Assembly: GCF_014839805.1 (NCBI RefSeq)
Contig: NC_051142.1
Location: 1,674,001-1,738,000, forward strand
Direction of reading: 5' to 3'
Length of the DNA stretch: 64,000 nt
Source of the DNA: Manduca sexta
Lineage: Eukaryota > Arthropoda > Insecta > Lepidoptera > Sphingidae
Shown: positions 1-13,200 of the stretch, piece by piece
How the letters are laid out: every line of letters begins with the position of its first letter
Position numbering within the stretch: position 1 is the stretch's first letter
Made by a program: the position numbers and the translations under genes
The notes under the pieces: generated by a model
The model's database searches: none
The model's input: the letters and a program-made list of their open reading frames with translations, nothing else
Told to the model about the DNA's origin: nothing

Positions 1-3000
1 GCGATGACGTATACGAGCCTTCTCTGTAACGCCTGAAGGAGACAATTTTGTTAAATGTGTTTGTGGCATAGATAGCTATAGTTAAGAAATTGTAATAGCA
101 AATAACAATAATATTTCTATAAATGGACCACCTCGTGGGTGGACAGTCACGTATATTTTATTTGGATAGGGCTAAGTGTGATTATGGTCTGTTTAAATGA
201 CATTAACCACTTAACTAGTATAATTTTGTTACACACCCACACTATAACATTCAACGTGTTCCCGTAACTCGTCTTAACAAATCTACGAAGCGTAACGTCC
301 GTGCGAGTATAAACACTATCAGGATATTACAATGTCACGTCAATATTTTATATTTAAATAAATAAAAAAAAAATGGAATCCATACAAACAATTAAGCAAA
401 GCAAATCAATGAGACGCATCTGAGGAAATGGGTGTTGGTGTTAAAAATATTTATAGCTTTATATTTTTTATAACAGAAAGTCAGCATAGAAGCAATTAGC
501 TCATTGAACGATAGACGATCCCCGAGTTTGAACACCCACCATCAGGAGGATTGTGGGAGCGTTACCAACGAATGAATTAAAAAATATCACTGTTGTTTTC
601 AGACTGTAGGCTTAAAGGGTTAGTGAATTAACTAACTTAAGAACAGGTTATAAACATTTGCATGAGCTGTGGTTACCGTACCTGCGGTCCCTCTCCTTGT
701 CGCTGTAGTAGTCGGTGTCCTCGGTCTCGTACCGGTGGCCCCTGGTGCTGCGGCGGTAGCGGCGCGACTCGGGACTCTCATCCCTTTCCCTCCGATCGCG
801 GGCCCTGTCCCTATCTTTCCGTTCCTTCTCCGGGCGTCTCTCGTCCCTGCCCGCTCTTCTATCATCCCTTTCGTATTTTTTGTCGTCTCTTGGATATCTA
901 CTATCCTTCTCCCTCTCCCGATCTCTGTCTCTGTCTCGATCTCTAGATGGCTTGTGTCTGTCTCTCCTTGGGGATGACTTAAACGTTCTGTCCCTCTCAG
1001 AATCTTCACCAGAAGTATTCGCGCGATTCAGAGACTGTCTCCTGGAGCTGGTGGCAGGGTGGTCCATGGAGTCGGAAATGTCGGTTTTCCTATCGATTCC
1101 AGCGTCGGTTACGACTATGTCGGCGCCATCCAGCATTTGTTCCCGGGAGTACGCCAGTTCTGACGATGTTATGATGCTTAAATCTTGCAGGTTCTCTCCT
1201 TCCATTATGCCCTCCCTTTGGTTCTCCTCTGGCGGTCCTACAAAGTCTGGAGTAACGTCATTAGCTTCCCGTGTACCTATGACATTTCTTGGTGGATTTC
1301 TGGATGCTTGTTCAGAATAGTCTGACCCGTCGACGTTTTGTTCTCTGATATCTGATGGGCCAGCGTCGATTGTCAGACCGAAGTCATGGTCGACGCCGGT
1401 CACAACCCTTTGTTCATTACCTCCATAATTAGTACTAGAATACTGAGAGTATTCATCATTACTAGGCTCACCGGGAACCATTCTATCTAAGCCAATAGGT
1501 CTCCTATCGGTTCCCGCGCCAGAGGAAGGCTGAGTATAGTTGTCCGGTGTTTGTTGACCGTCCGCCTGTCTGTAGCGGCCGCTGTTACTGCTATCAGTTG
1601 GCTGCCCGTCTATATGGCGGTCCATGTAATTACCACTGGACTGATTATAGACATTGCCAGCCTCAGTCTGCTGGCCTGGAACCATGCGAGCAAGGCCTGG
1701 AGGAGGCTCGTCGCCAGATATATTCAAACTCTGACTATACTCGGACTCTTGTTGGCCCACAACCATCCTGCGTAATCCTGGAGGCGGTACATTACGACTG
1801 AAGTCCGTATTTTCACCATAATCACTGCCAGACAAGTGCGCCGTTTGTAAGTATTCATTTCTATCATTTTGTGGCGCGACTTCCAAATTGTCGGGAACCT
1901 GATGAGTGACAGGCATCGGTCTAAAAGCAGACATTTGTGGTTGATCAGGTCTCTCGGAATTATCTGGAGTTGTCTCTAAATTAGCCTCGAATCCCACCGG
2001 CAATCTATGCTGTGATACTTTGTTTACCACTGTTGGCGCAGCTATGGTCGTATTGGACATGGGCGCAGGGAACTGCATGTGACTTGCACTAGATTTTGAT
2101 GTAGACTTATGTGAAAATGGCCCAGCATGCTTGAATGGGTTGTTAGAAGAGGTTTGTGGGGGGAAATTGGCGGCGGAAAGAGGCGGTAATGATGCAGACA
2201 CCGCTGGAGGCGATACCGTTGCTGATGAAATAGGTGGGGGAGGTAAAGTTGCACTTGAAGATGGCGGTAATGGGGCAGAGGAGGAAGGCGGGCGTGGAAG
2301 AGAGTTGGAAGAAGGTGGCCTAGGCAATGATCCAGATGACGACGGTGGTCGTGGTATAGACGGCGGCGGAGGAAGACTCACTGGCGCTGGTGCTTGAGGA
2401 GGCAAAGATTGTGAGTTTGAAGACACAGGAGGTGGAAAATTTCCTGGCGAAAACGCCGGTGGCGGATGTGCTGCCACAACATTTTCGTGTACGTTAACTG
2501 ATTCGTGTGTCAGTTGCACAGAATTCTCATGATTATTTAACCTCATCTCTTGCATTGAATTTGCCAGTTCATCATGGCTCTGACGTCTGCTACTGTTTTG
2601 AAGACTGTCTGCCAATGTGAGGTCATCTGATTTTGACCACTCACTATTTTGATGATATTCGTCCAACCCAGGTTGAGAGTAATTAAAATTAGAGTTATCT
2701 GTATTTAATCCTGGACTACTTTTACTCGAGTTTCTAGACTGATTTTCACTTCTATAAGTGCCTTCAGACTGAGTTAAGGGTCCATCACTAGACTCCTGGG
2801 ACATTTGGGACTCTATTGACCACTGAGGTGTTAAATTATCTAAATGGAATCGTTTTCCTAAAGCTAAATTTGGTAAACGTTCCTTTACAGCTTCTCTATC
2901 ACTCAGTGATTTAACTTCTTCACCATGTTGATTAACATCTGGCACACTGTTTACAACATGGGGCTCATGATCTATGCTATTCACATGCGGATGACTGACA

Positions 3001-5160
3001 GGTACTGTATCTGGTTCCTTATTAACCACTTCTTGTGGGACAGGTTCTTTTGCCTCTCTCTTTTCTTCAATAGACCAGTTCCAACTGTCATTACCACCAA
3101 AACTCTCTTCAATTACATTAGCATTGTTAAACACTGGCTGTTGTTGCAATTGTGGTGGTTGTTGTAGTTGTTGTTGAGGTTGTTGCTGTGGCAGTTGCTG
3201 CAGTGGTTGCTGCTGTTGCTGCTGTTGTTGAGGTGCTGCTTGATGTTGCACCATGGTTTGTGACTTTTGACCCTGTAACTTTGATGCTTCATCCCACCCC
3301 CAATCCCAGTTGTCTTCCCAAGCATCTGAATTAGTTTTTTGTGAAAAATTCTGTTGTTGCATTGGTTGATTCTGATAGAATGTTTGTTGTTGATTATTGA
3401 ACCCTGGCTGAGGATTGTTGTACTGATTGTAATTCTGATTATATTGATTTTGAGGTGAATAGAATTGGTTGGCATTGGCTGGATAGTCTTGTTGGTAAGT
3501 TTGTCCATATTGCTGGTTGAACTGGGCTTGCTGAGGAGGCTGAGGCATCTGCCAATACTGTTGTTGAGGATTACCAGTCCCACCTTGATAGTTTGGGTAC
3601 ATGCTTTGCTGGTTCCCAAATGGCTGCAACAAATCCCATTATAAATGTAATGTTTATTATATTAGTTTTTACAGTTAGAATATATTTAACTATTTCACTG
3701 ACCAAATACTTGAGCATTATACCATAGGATACTGAGTTCAATTCCTACATCAGATGAATACAACTTGCAAGAGATTTCACTTAAAAAATACTACATTTTT
3801 TATGGTGTATTATGGTGTAGGGTCAGCCCCTATGTGTTCCTGTCTAGCAAAATTGGAAATAAAAGTATGCTATTTTATATATTACAGAAATCACTTTTAA
3901 GAATTTATAATAGAAAATTTAGTTAGTTTAGTTTTGGTACCACATTAATTATCAATATCTACATGGTAAAATCTATGTAGATTAGGTCCCAAAGGAACTA
4001 AAAAATATGGGACTCAATACTATTTTATAAGATATTGAACCCAACTCATGAATTATGTTTATGTGTAACAATTATTATGTAAACTTGAAAGCAACATTAT
4101 GCACTATGCAGCTCTAAGTCCTACTTCCTAGTATAAGCATTGCAAACCAAATTTACATAAGGTAATTTAAAATGTAAAATGTATACTACAAACATTTTTA
4201 AGACTGTAGAATATAAATAACAAGATGATTATATAAATAGAAATATGTAAATAAATTAGTTTCTATATTATTAATAATTATGATTTTCTCTAACATTAAA
4301 AACAAAACGCACATCTATTTAAAATGTTATAAAATTATTTCAAAAGAAGTCTATCTAACATGAAACAATGTAATTTACAAACACTCACTTTATGAAGATG
4401 TACGATTTGAATAAGAGTTACACAATATTTTTTGCTGTTTTTTTTTCTTGTAAAGCCACATTATACTAAAATCAGCACAGCAGGTGATGATGAGATATTT
4501 TTGAAAATATAATCAACCCTATTTTTATAGATATATGAGGGACTAAACTGCCAAAGCTGGATGTATGCTTGCCTCTTGAAATTATTGAGACAAACATTCA
4601 AGTACATATTCTCTGATTTACTTGAATGATGGAATAAATATGCCACTTTTAGTAAATAGTTTCATTACTGAAATACAAGAAGTGTATCTTATTTCTGCAG
4701 TGATTTTACAGCATGTATTTTTGAGAAATTGACTTGACTAGCAATATGAGTGAAGATGTGGCAAATAACATAAATAGCTATTGATAAATAAATTTGCTAT
4801 AGGATACCATCTATCTTGATATTCTAGTTGTTGTTTACTATCCATATGTCCCTTCCTAACAGATTGTATATTGAACTCTCACTTCTCATTAAGCAAAAAA
4901 AGTTCTATTAGCATTCTAAAAGAGCATTGATTGACTTCAATGCTTATAATTTCTCACAGGATGAAATTATCATGACAATTTATCAATCATATGATAGTGA
5001 CTGCAATAGGTTTGTATGAGCTATTAGACCACGTCATTGTTTACGTTTTAGTAGATATAACCTGCACGGCTCTCACCTGTGCCTGGGGCGCCGCGTAGGG
5101 CTGCCGCTCGGGCACGGGCGGCGGCGCGCCCGCGCCCTGCCGTTGCTTCATCCACGACAT
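1..5160 (-). CDS. Sec16: Sec16, N-terminal part (ER exit site scaffold), partial
   Basis: Large scaffold that organises COPII assembly at ER exit sites. Three exons join in phase: 5077-5160 (ATG at 5160, 28 codons, donor GTGAGA), 682-3623 (acceptor TTGCAG, donor GTACGG) and 1-32 (acceptor TTCAG), giving about 1,019 residues before the window edge; the conserved central domain and C-terminus lie outside. The protein is almost entirely low complexity: a Gln/Asn/Tyr-rich start, a polyQ tract (plus-strand about 3133-3240), a Pro/Ser-rich stretch (about 2220-2480), then three copies of a PPPGLxRMVxGQ-like motif (near 1762-1791, 1682-1709, 1480-1500), and an Arg/Asp/Glu-rich tail (about 690-960). 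The PGLxRMV motifs are what point to Sec16; they recur in Sec16 proteins upstream of the central domain. Its promoter is shared with divergent Siva. Identity rests on motifs remembered from the family, because the diagnostic central domain is not present. Confidence 0.85.
33..681 (-). other. Sec16 intron 2
   Basis: This intron lies between the large Sec16 exon and the partial exon at the window edge. It is AT-rich, and I see no repeat, RNA gene or coding signal in it. Confidence 0.7.
3624..5076 (-). other. Sec16 intron 1
   Basis: This 1.45-kb AT-rich intron separates the 28-codon first exon from the 2.9-kb second exon. The boundaries are GTGAGA at 5076 and TTGCAG ending at 3624, and the reading phase is 0 on both sides. 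No open frame or recognisable repeat is seen inside. Confidence 0.8.
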
Positions 5161-5811
5161 GCCGCGCGCTACCACACCTTACGTAACATTCGGCAGGGAG
5201 CCGATCACATATGCTTCCACCGAAACCAGCCCCGTCACTATCACAAAACTAAGGCGCACACAATACACTTTCACTCTCACTATTCTTTGTTAAACGATGC
5301 GGGCAGGTGGCTGTAATAATTCATTGACGTGTACAAAGCTCGGGCTGTTGGATAGAAACCACTATATCGGATACGATTTATTTTATAAATATTTTAGAAA
5401 AAAATTGTTGACAGCAGCCCATCGATCGAAGGTGCCCTGTTGGCAGTGTCGCCATGTTATCACAAAAAGTGTTTCAAAATAATCATACATTTTGATGAAT
5501 TATTATTTGTAAATATTTTTTTTTATGTTGTATTTTATTAATTAAGTATATAATATTTAGATATATTCATTTAAAAGAATATATAAATAGAAGACAATAA
5601 TTCATATTATTCAAAAAATAAATAGTACAGAGCGTAAAATACTATGGAAAGCTACTAGCAAAGAGGTTACTAGTCTCTTTGTGTCTATGGCATCACCAGC
5701 TGATACTCTAAATTGTCATATTGACGTGACAGTCTGGTGACAGAGCGCCACGGTAAAATAAAAATAACGCTGATGCGACCAAATAAAAACATCACCAACT
5801 AAACAACAATA
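5161..5811. promoter_or_regulatory. Shared promoter region of Sec16 and Siva
   Basis: The start codons of Sec16 (minus) and Siva (plus) face away from each other across 651 bp, so both promoters and 5' leaders must lie here unless there are further non-coding exons. The first 60 bp next to Sec16 are GC-richer than the rest. No convincing TATA box is visible on either strand at a sensible distance. A 7-bp inverted repeat (5659-5665 and 5675-5681) is probably chance. Confidence 0.5.
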
Positions 5812-7250
5812 ATGGCTAAAAGAGCAAATCCTTACATGGAAGATTATATACCTCAAAGCAAAGTCCACGTAGGATTAAAACAATTCAACAACAACGAATA
5901 TCGCTTGAAAGACGTCTACGGTAAGAAATGAATAAGTTGTTACACGTACCCGCGCTTTTTTAATAAAAAATTTAATTCTATTTTATATCATTATTTATAG
6001 AAAAAACTCTAGACAAGCTGTATAAGGGTGCTAAGAAAGTAACTAGTAGTGATATTGTCAACGCTTGCGATACACAAACTATTAGAAAAGACAAAATGAA
6101 ACAGCTGTTTTTAGGCAAGGACGGAAGCCTGTTGCATTCTGGAAATATAGTAAGTTGGATTTGATATAATCTTTGAAGACAACGTTATTTAGACTTTGTT
6201 CAATTGGCTAATTTTAAATTAAAAACTAAGTAGTAGTCACCCACTGGTCGAAAGTTGATCGCAAACCATAAATTTTATTTTTCTGCTCACCTGTATATTA
6301 TGAAGTTTAATATGGCACACCTCGCATGCGCCCAATGTTCCCAAAACAAGCTTTTCTCATACTTATGACTTATAGACGTCTGTTGCTTCTTTGTAAAGTT
6401 TTCTGTTAAACTGTGAACAGTGTTGTTGGTTACATGTTTATTAATGCAGTACATGTGTAATTTTACCCTTTACTTATTTAATGTGTAACTGTTTTCTGTT
6501 CCTTTTGAATAAAATAAAATAAAAATAAAATAAAACAACAGGGTATAACATTTTTTCTTCACATAGTAATATTTAAATTTAATAAGTATCTGTTCATTTA
6601 TCTGTGTATGACAAATTAAATCTCAAAACTTTTTTTCATTTAAATTTTACCTTGGACCTTAATAACTACATTCATATAATTACGGTTATATAGTAAAACT
6701 GTTTTCTTTTTAATAATTTCCAGGTAGAAAACAAACCAGAAGCTAAACTATGCAGCTGTGGAGGTAACTCAGAAGGCCAGTGCAGCTACTGTGAAAAGGC
6801 ACTGTGTGTGAACTGTCAACACAGCTGCTCTCTCTGCAGTCTGACGCACTGCAGCCAGTGCATGCTAATGGGGTAAGTAATAGGGGATATTTATAAGTAA
6901 AAACATAATAGCAAATATACAAAGCGATCACATTGCCCTGACCCAATAAAATAAAAGCTGTGGGCTGTATTGTAATGCCTTTGGTCTCACAAAGGGTTTT
7001 CTATGTTTAATTTTGTACATTATTTTATATTATGTAATTGACTGTTGGTAATCTATGTGTTAAAGTTTTGCAACATACTTTATTGACAAGCTATTTCAAT
7101 GCATAGTTATTGATGAATATATTATGTGATTTAAAAAAAATATTATCTTGCTTCTCTTAATTATTATAATGTTGCAGTATAATAGACTTTAATTATTTTT
7201 CTACTTTCAGGTCTGAAAGTTCCGAAGTATGTGTGTCTTGTTATGGTTAA
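5812..7250 (+). CDS. Siva: Siva, apoptosis regulatory protein (4 exons)
   Basis: Siva is a small zinc-binding adaptor linked to death-receptor and p53-dependent apoptosis. Exons are 5812-5920, 6001-6149, 6724-6872 and 7211-7250; all introns are GT-AG and the phases fit, giving 148 residues, close to the usual family length. The N-terminus (MAKRANPYMEDYIPQ, then KVHVGLKQF) matches the conserved Siva start, followed by a short amphipathic stretch LDKLYKGAKK. Exons 3 and 4 encode the Cys-rich C-terminal region with CxC, CxxC, CxxC, CxxC, CxxC and final CVSCYG patterns, expected to bind zinc. Start choice: first ATG, ACAATAATGG context, in frame with the family N-terminus. Introns are 80, 574 and 338 bp. 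The gene is divergent from Sec16 and convergent with cytochrome b5. The short exons made it invisible as a single open frame. Confidence 0.93.
6150..6723 (+). other. Siva intron 2
   Basis: A 574-bp AT-rich intron. I see no repeat or RNA gene that I can name. The 338-bp intron 3 (6873-7210) is likewise featureless. Confidence 0.75.
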
Positions 7251-7333
7251 AGGTAAATTATTATTTATAATAAGTAGATAAATTTTTAAAGACTGTTATT
7301 TGTTAAAATGTAATGTTTGTTTGAGGTTGTAAG

Positions 7334-7339
7334 AATAAA
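7334..7339 (+). terminator. Poly(A) signal of Siva
   Basis: A canonical AATAAA lies 84 nt after the Siva stop codon, in sequence rich in TG and T just downstream. It is the first such hexamer after the stop. Confidence 0.6.
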
Positions 7340-10140
7340 TGAAATACATATTTCATGGTTTATGTATAATGTAACAAAAGTCATACACCTTTGCATCCAA
7401 CACTTTAAAGTATACAAACAATATGCAAAATGTACAAATAATTGTTATAAATAAACATACATACGTCACAACTGAGAAGTGTTACTAGTCACTGATATTT
7501 AGGACTCAAGAATAGTGATGCTGGCAATAAATATCTGTGGACATATTGTATGACTGAGCACATGTAATAAGTGTGTAGACGGGTACTAGTCTGCAAATAA
7601 ACACAATTTATATGTGTATTAATTATTTGAAAATTGTAAGGAACACTTTGAGACTAATAACAGGTTAACTGACGCAACAGAGTAGAAATTTCAATGCAGT
7701 CTACAGATATTCACCACTAGCAGTATATAAAAGTAAATGTATGATTTATATTCAGTTAGGATTTTCATTTCAATTAAATTGTGCAAAAAGCCACTATAGT
7801 AGGCATTAGAACTTTTTAAAACCAAATACAAATGTAGTTCAACATACATTTAATTTTTTTAATTAGTTATGCAAACAGCTGTACAGGGGTCAATGACCTG
7901 CTGTGTCATAAAGTTTTCATAAACTATCACTCTTCCTAGGACTTTATAACAGTGACTAGTGTGTTAACTTTTACCTGAAGTGCACAAGTAGCCTTTACTC
8001 AAAACTACACTTTATTATGGAATTATATTAATAGTGCATAATGTAAAGTAATAAAAAATGTTTCATCATTGCATGGTGTAACTTCTACTACAACTATGTC
8101 CTTCATAGGTTTCCAGAACTATGCCAATAGACCTTAAAATAATATAATTATTGCTGTAGTTACTGTTCCATAAAAGTAGGGAAATATGTTTATTTGTCAT
8201 TTATATAACTTTGAACTGTACTGTTACGAGCAAACATTTTATAATGAGAATCCATATTAATAAATGTATTAAGTACTTCTAAGAATTAATTGCACTTTTT
8301 ATAATTGATTGTCCTTAAGCGATTAGTCTTATTGGTGAATATGATTCAGAATTATATTGCAAGCTTTTATGACTTGCACACCAAGTTACTGTAGGTATAA
8401 ATAACCTGCACTTTTATTACCTTCACACTACAGGCCACTTGTGCGCTCAAGTCTCACAACATATACATAAAACATATATTTGTGCAAAATTATGAAATAT
8501 ATGAATCATCTATACATAAATGGACAATTTGTTATAATTGACATATTTTATAGAATATATAGGTAAAAACACACGAACTCTCGCAAGCTAGGCGAATTAT
8601 TGAAAGTCAGCACCTAAAAATACCCTCATCCATTCATGTAAATATATACCACAAAATAACTTTGCTTACAAACAAAAAGCATAATAACTGGTATGCTCCG
8701 TATATTATTTCACTCCAATATTTCAACACATATTATGTTGGCAAACAGCTACAGTAAAACTAACATGAATTAAATAAATGATTCAACTAATAAATATAGC
8801 TATGTTGTGGGTGAGCATATTTACTACTCGTCGGTAATATCTGTGAGCTCCCCGGAATACACATGTCAGTAAAATAACTCGCAGTGTTATAGGCGAGCGC
8901 TACAGTTACAGACAGTGCTCCCGTCCTCACGGGTATCCGGACCTATAGATATTGCCGATACGTAAGTTGAAATAATGTACATACGTCACACCAACAAATG
9001 CAACATTGACGAAAAATATCGTACAACTCCATTAACAGTAGCCCATAGTTAAAGAAAATAAAAATGCACTTTCCGCTTACACATCTAACGTAGTCTTTAT
9101 AACACCTTACTTAAACAGCAATAGCATATATTCGTGGCTCAAGGCAGCAAGAACAATGTCAAAATAAATTATTTTTTGGGTCCCAAATGGGACTTTGTGA
9201 CACTACCGCCACGCGACGTCAAAGCACATCATAAATTAGTACAACCTGTTCAAGAAATTTACCCTGAAATGACAACTTTATTATATTAAAATCCAAAGAT
9301 GCACACTTGTAGTGCCGTTCCTACACTCAGATTATCGGTATACTAGAGAATTACACAAAATATCTTGTTAGAAAAATGGACAGGGACCATTTCGTTTTAT
9401 ACCCCTCATTTACAGATACTTCACGGCGACTAATTTGTCTCTTTTACTACATGTAAGCGAGAATCTTAAACGTATGGCAATTTCGAGTCCTATTTTTAAA
9501 CTGGTTGTACGAATGAATTGCTAATGTAGGCTTCAAACGATACACGATTTTGTTTTATTATAACTATTTTAGGCAACTGTCTCACGGCATCGTGCACCGC
9601 CGTACATTCTTATCTTATATTGCTTAATATTATGCATTAACATTAGTTAATAGAAAATTCTCTCTTCATTGGAAGCGATGTCGTCTGGGACGCAGTTACG
9701 CTTTAGGCATATTAGGTACCTATATTTAGTTTTACAGGTAAATATGTTGAATAGCCATTGTTGCACTTTGTACAGACAAAATAACTGTATCATAATTCGT
9801 GTTCGTGAGCCGAGTCTGTATACTCTGACAAGGGAGAATTCACGCGAAGCTTTTGGAACGAACAATATTATTTATATCAAAACGAAACGGTGTTCAATTT
9901 GTATTGTAATTTTCTATGAGATATAATTCTTCCCAATCAGAGAAAACGAATCAATATATCGTTTAAAGTATAAACTTTGTAAACAGTACGAACTATTTTA
10001 GCCTCTGATTGTATTCTATGTAGACAATGATCCATATTTTATCATAGCACTTTTACACACAAGATGTAAAATCCTTTTTAATTTTTAACTTTTAAGCATT
10101 TGGCTAACTCACAATGTATTCAGTACAAAATAGTCTGCGT
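7340..10140. other. Convergent intergenic region between Siva and cytochrome b5
   Basis: About 2.8 kb of AT-rich DNA between two 3' ends. Short open frames on both strands (for example 9647-9926) have no codon bias or recognisable domain and look like chance. Part may be long 3' UTR of either gene. No gene, tRNA or nameable repeat is seen. Confidence 0.55.
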
Positions 10141-10146
10141 TTTATT
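10141..10146 (-). terminator. Poly(A) signal of cytochrome b5 (long form)
   Basis: TTTATT on the plus strand reads AATAAA on the minus strand, 69 nt past the cytochrome b5 stop codon at 10215. It is the first hexamer downstream. Confidence 0.55.
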
Positions 10147-10214
10147 GCTTCTATAGTCGATGAATGCAGGTCGCGTCGCGTGGCGTGGCTGTGGCGTGGC
10201 GTTGCGTAGCGACA

Positions 10215-10287
10215 CTACGCGAACAGGTACCTGTAGAGTAGCGTCGCGGCGATGCCCAGCAGCAGCGGCGTCAGCCAGGAACCCCAG
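10215..10287 (-). CDS. Cyt-b5: Cytochrome b5 exon 4: membrane anchor and stop
   Basis: Terminal coding exon with acceptor CGACAG; it enters with two bases from exon 3. It encodes 23 residues, nearly all hydrophobic, ending YRYLFA then TAG. It is GC-rich against an AT-rich background. This is the tail-anchor segment that holds the protein in the ER membrane. Confidence 0.88.
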
Positions 10288-13200
10288 CTGTCGAACAACA
10301 CCAACGTGCCAATATTACACATAAAACATGTTTGATATTAGAGGGTCAGGCGATCGGCCCTTCACATTCTCTAGATTCCTTACGTAGAGATCGGCAAACG
10401 GCAATGCATGCAAAATTCTGTTAATATGTGATTAATATCAGTAAAAGTAAGATTTTATAGTAAGTCGTATAAAAACCTGCATCCTAAAGTCGACGATATA
10501 TTTATCGTTAGTAAAATTTTGTTTAAGCAGCTTGCATTCCCGCAAATGCTTCAGATGACTCAATCAGCAGTGAAGTATAAAAAATTGGGTCAAGAGCATT
10601 TTCGCCTTGGTTTGGGTCGTTGCCAAGGAGGAAACTCAAACCGAACGTCAATAATATACGAAAAGTGAATTTCATTGGTCACGTGTGTATGCATTTGAAG
10701 TAGATGTTTCAATCGGACTGAAACTCATTTTTATACGAGTGAAAGTCGAGACTAGAGCCCCCTTTCCCCCAGGTATCAAGCGCTAGAACTGCCCATGAAA
10801 TACAATTTCCTTTTTATTTTGCAAGTACTTAATGTTCATAATTGCGTAGATAATTATTTTGAATAAATATATTATATAAATATATATATTATATTTATTC
10901 AACTAGGGGTCAAAATAATTAGTTGAAATAATAAATATTTTTTGGGATATTATGCCAAAATTATCAAGACAGTGGGACAAGCAATATTGAACATACTTAT
11001 GGCCCTATGGTAATAATTATTAATTAGAATGCATAATATTTTATACAAGTTTATTTTATTTTCGAAGTTAATTTAATTGTACAAGTATGAAGTCTTGGTT
11101 TTATAGTTAATATACATACAACTGTAACAGCATTCGATTAGAGGGTATTCCTGCATCACGGTGATTGGATACGGATCGATAGACTGTGAATGATTCCGAA
11201 AGCCTTATTTATGGTGAACCCTTGGGTATAGATTTTTTAATTTATGCCTGATTTTTATTTCTAACATATAACATGGCTTAAACCTTACACCTCAATTGAT
11301 TCATTTTGTTTTAACTAACTATTGCCATTTCCTTCGATATATCATAATATAATTTATTTAAGAGACAAATAGAAGTGATAAATATTATCCATTGAGTGTC
11401 CACTTATCTGTTCATTAGAGATATTTATTTAATAATATGAAAAATTGACAATGTGTTTGGATGTTTGCTAGGAAATAGCCGAATTTGTACTAATCTTTGT
11501 ATTACTTCCCAGTTCTCAGTGCTCCCAGTTTGGTACGCAAACAGACCAAGTCTTGTACATATAGTAGATAATCTGATAAGCTCAGCACACTTTTGTTTTC
11601 AATAAATTTACCGGGATTTATATTAAAAAAAGATGATTCAACACAGCCGGAACCACAGGCAATACGCTTAGTTCAAATAGTCTTTTTGCATTTATACGTA
11701 ATACATGATTGCGTTGGATAGTAAACTGTAATACTTTGTTTATGATCGTTTAAATTATGTAAATAATGTGCGCTACATAAGTATGTGTTACGTGCCGTAG
11801 AGTCATCAGTCATGTAATTGTAGTCACTTATGTCTACACTCTACAGTATTACTGAGTCGCTTCGACAAATCCTTCTCTTACAAAATATTAACGGAAAATA
11901 CCAGCTCGGCTATTGTTTCCTACAACATAATGTAAGTCGCTTGAAATCAAAAATATTGTCGGTCTACCCAGTCTAGTCACACTGACTCTTATACGGCAGG
12001 TTTATCCTAATAAAACTAACTATGTATGTTTACTTCAGCGTCTTCACTTCAGTCCATTGCAACAAAGAGCTAAGGTGAACCGAGCTTGCGTGTGGCACGC
12101 GATGCTTGTGACGTCACGGTTATTTTTGGACTAGAGGTCACGCAGTCATTCATCTTTAAAAGGATTGTAAGAGCTGTTAACGTATTCAATACTTAACAAT
12201 ACTACGAATATACAAATATACATTGCATTATCTTAATGAAAACCTATCGTATAAACAGTCAGCCACATAACCAGCTGAATAAATTCAAAATTTAAACCGC
12301 TCGTACACATTAACTTCAATCGTTATATTATTTTTTCTTTATCTTAAATAAAGTTGTCTCTTTGAAGTTTATTTCAGTAAAGAAAAAAATATCTTAATAA
12401 AATTAAAAGACGATGTGAGATTTAGAATTTGTTCAGTTACTTTTACGGCCGACTACATTGTACTTTCTTACAGGTTTCAACAGTAAAAAAAATTAAGATA
12501 CTTAGTTTTATAACTGAAAGGTAGGAATAGAAAAAACTTTTTTGTACTTGTGGAAATTTAACTCTGAAAACTGCGCTTACCCGATGCTTGGCGAATGAAA
12601 TAGACAAGGCGCTAGTTTCTCGTGAAGCAAACTTACCAAGAGTTAAATAACTGAAGACATTTAGGACGGGTGGCCAGTACGGTTCTTTGCTTAGCCAATA
12701 TACCTTAACTAACTTACTAATCTGAACAACAATGAGCGAAATAAAAAATAATAATAATTTAGTTACACTATACTGCCGTGCTAAGCTCATAGCGGTATCT
12801 CAAAAAAAATCAAAATCTTGATTTTTATGTCGTCAGATAGCTTAATGAAATACCTTTTCAGTGAACTTACCCAAATAACGATATCTTGTTTAGAACTTGT
12901 TCAAAAAAACCTTAAGACAGTTTCTCCATCTAATTTTTACATAGAAAACTATTGTTACGCGCCGCTATCCTAGCCGATGACATCGGGCGTTTCCGGAAGT
13001 ATTCGGCTGCGCGGGCAGGCTGGCAGAAGAGAAGATATGTCACGCCGCGACTATTCGATTATTATTCTCTCTGGCTGGACGTTGTGAAAAGAATGTCTAA
13101 AATTGTATTCTGTAATTATTTTGCTAATATAATGTTTACTGTAAAAAGAGCGTTTTACACTATATTTACAAAACTTCGTTTATCTCGGAATAAGGTTTCC

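Noticed and set aside
5659..5681. Inverted repeat CAAAGAG/CTCTTTG in the Sec16-Siva promoter region
   Set aside because: Seven-base arms are expected by chance in a window of this size.
12443..12790. 115-codon minus-strand frame in cytochrome b5 intron 3
   Set aside because: Hydrophobic, AT-driven composition, no splice context and no recognisable domain.
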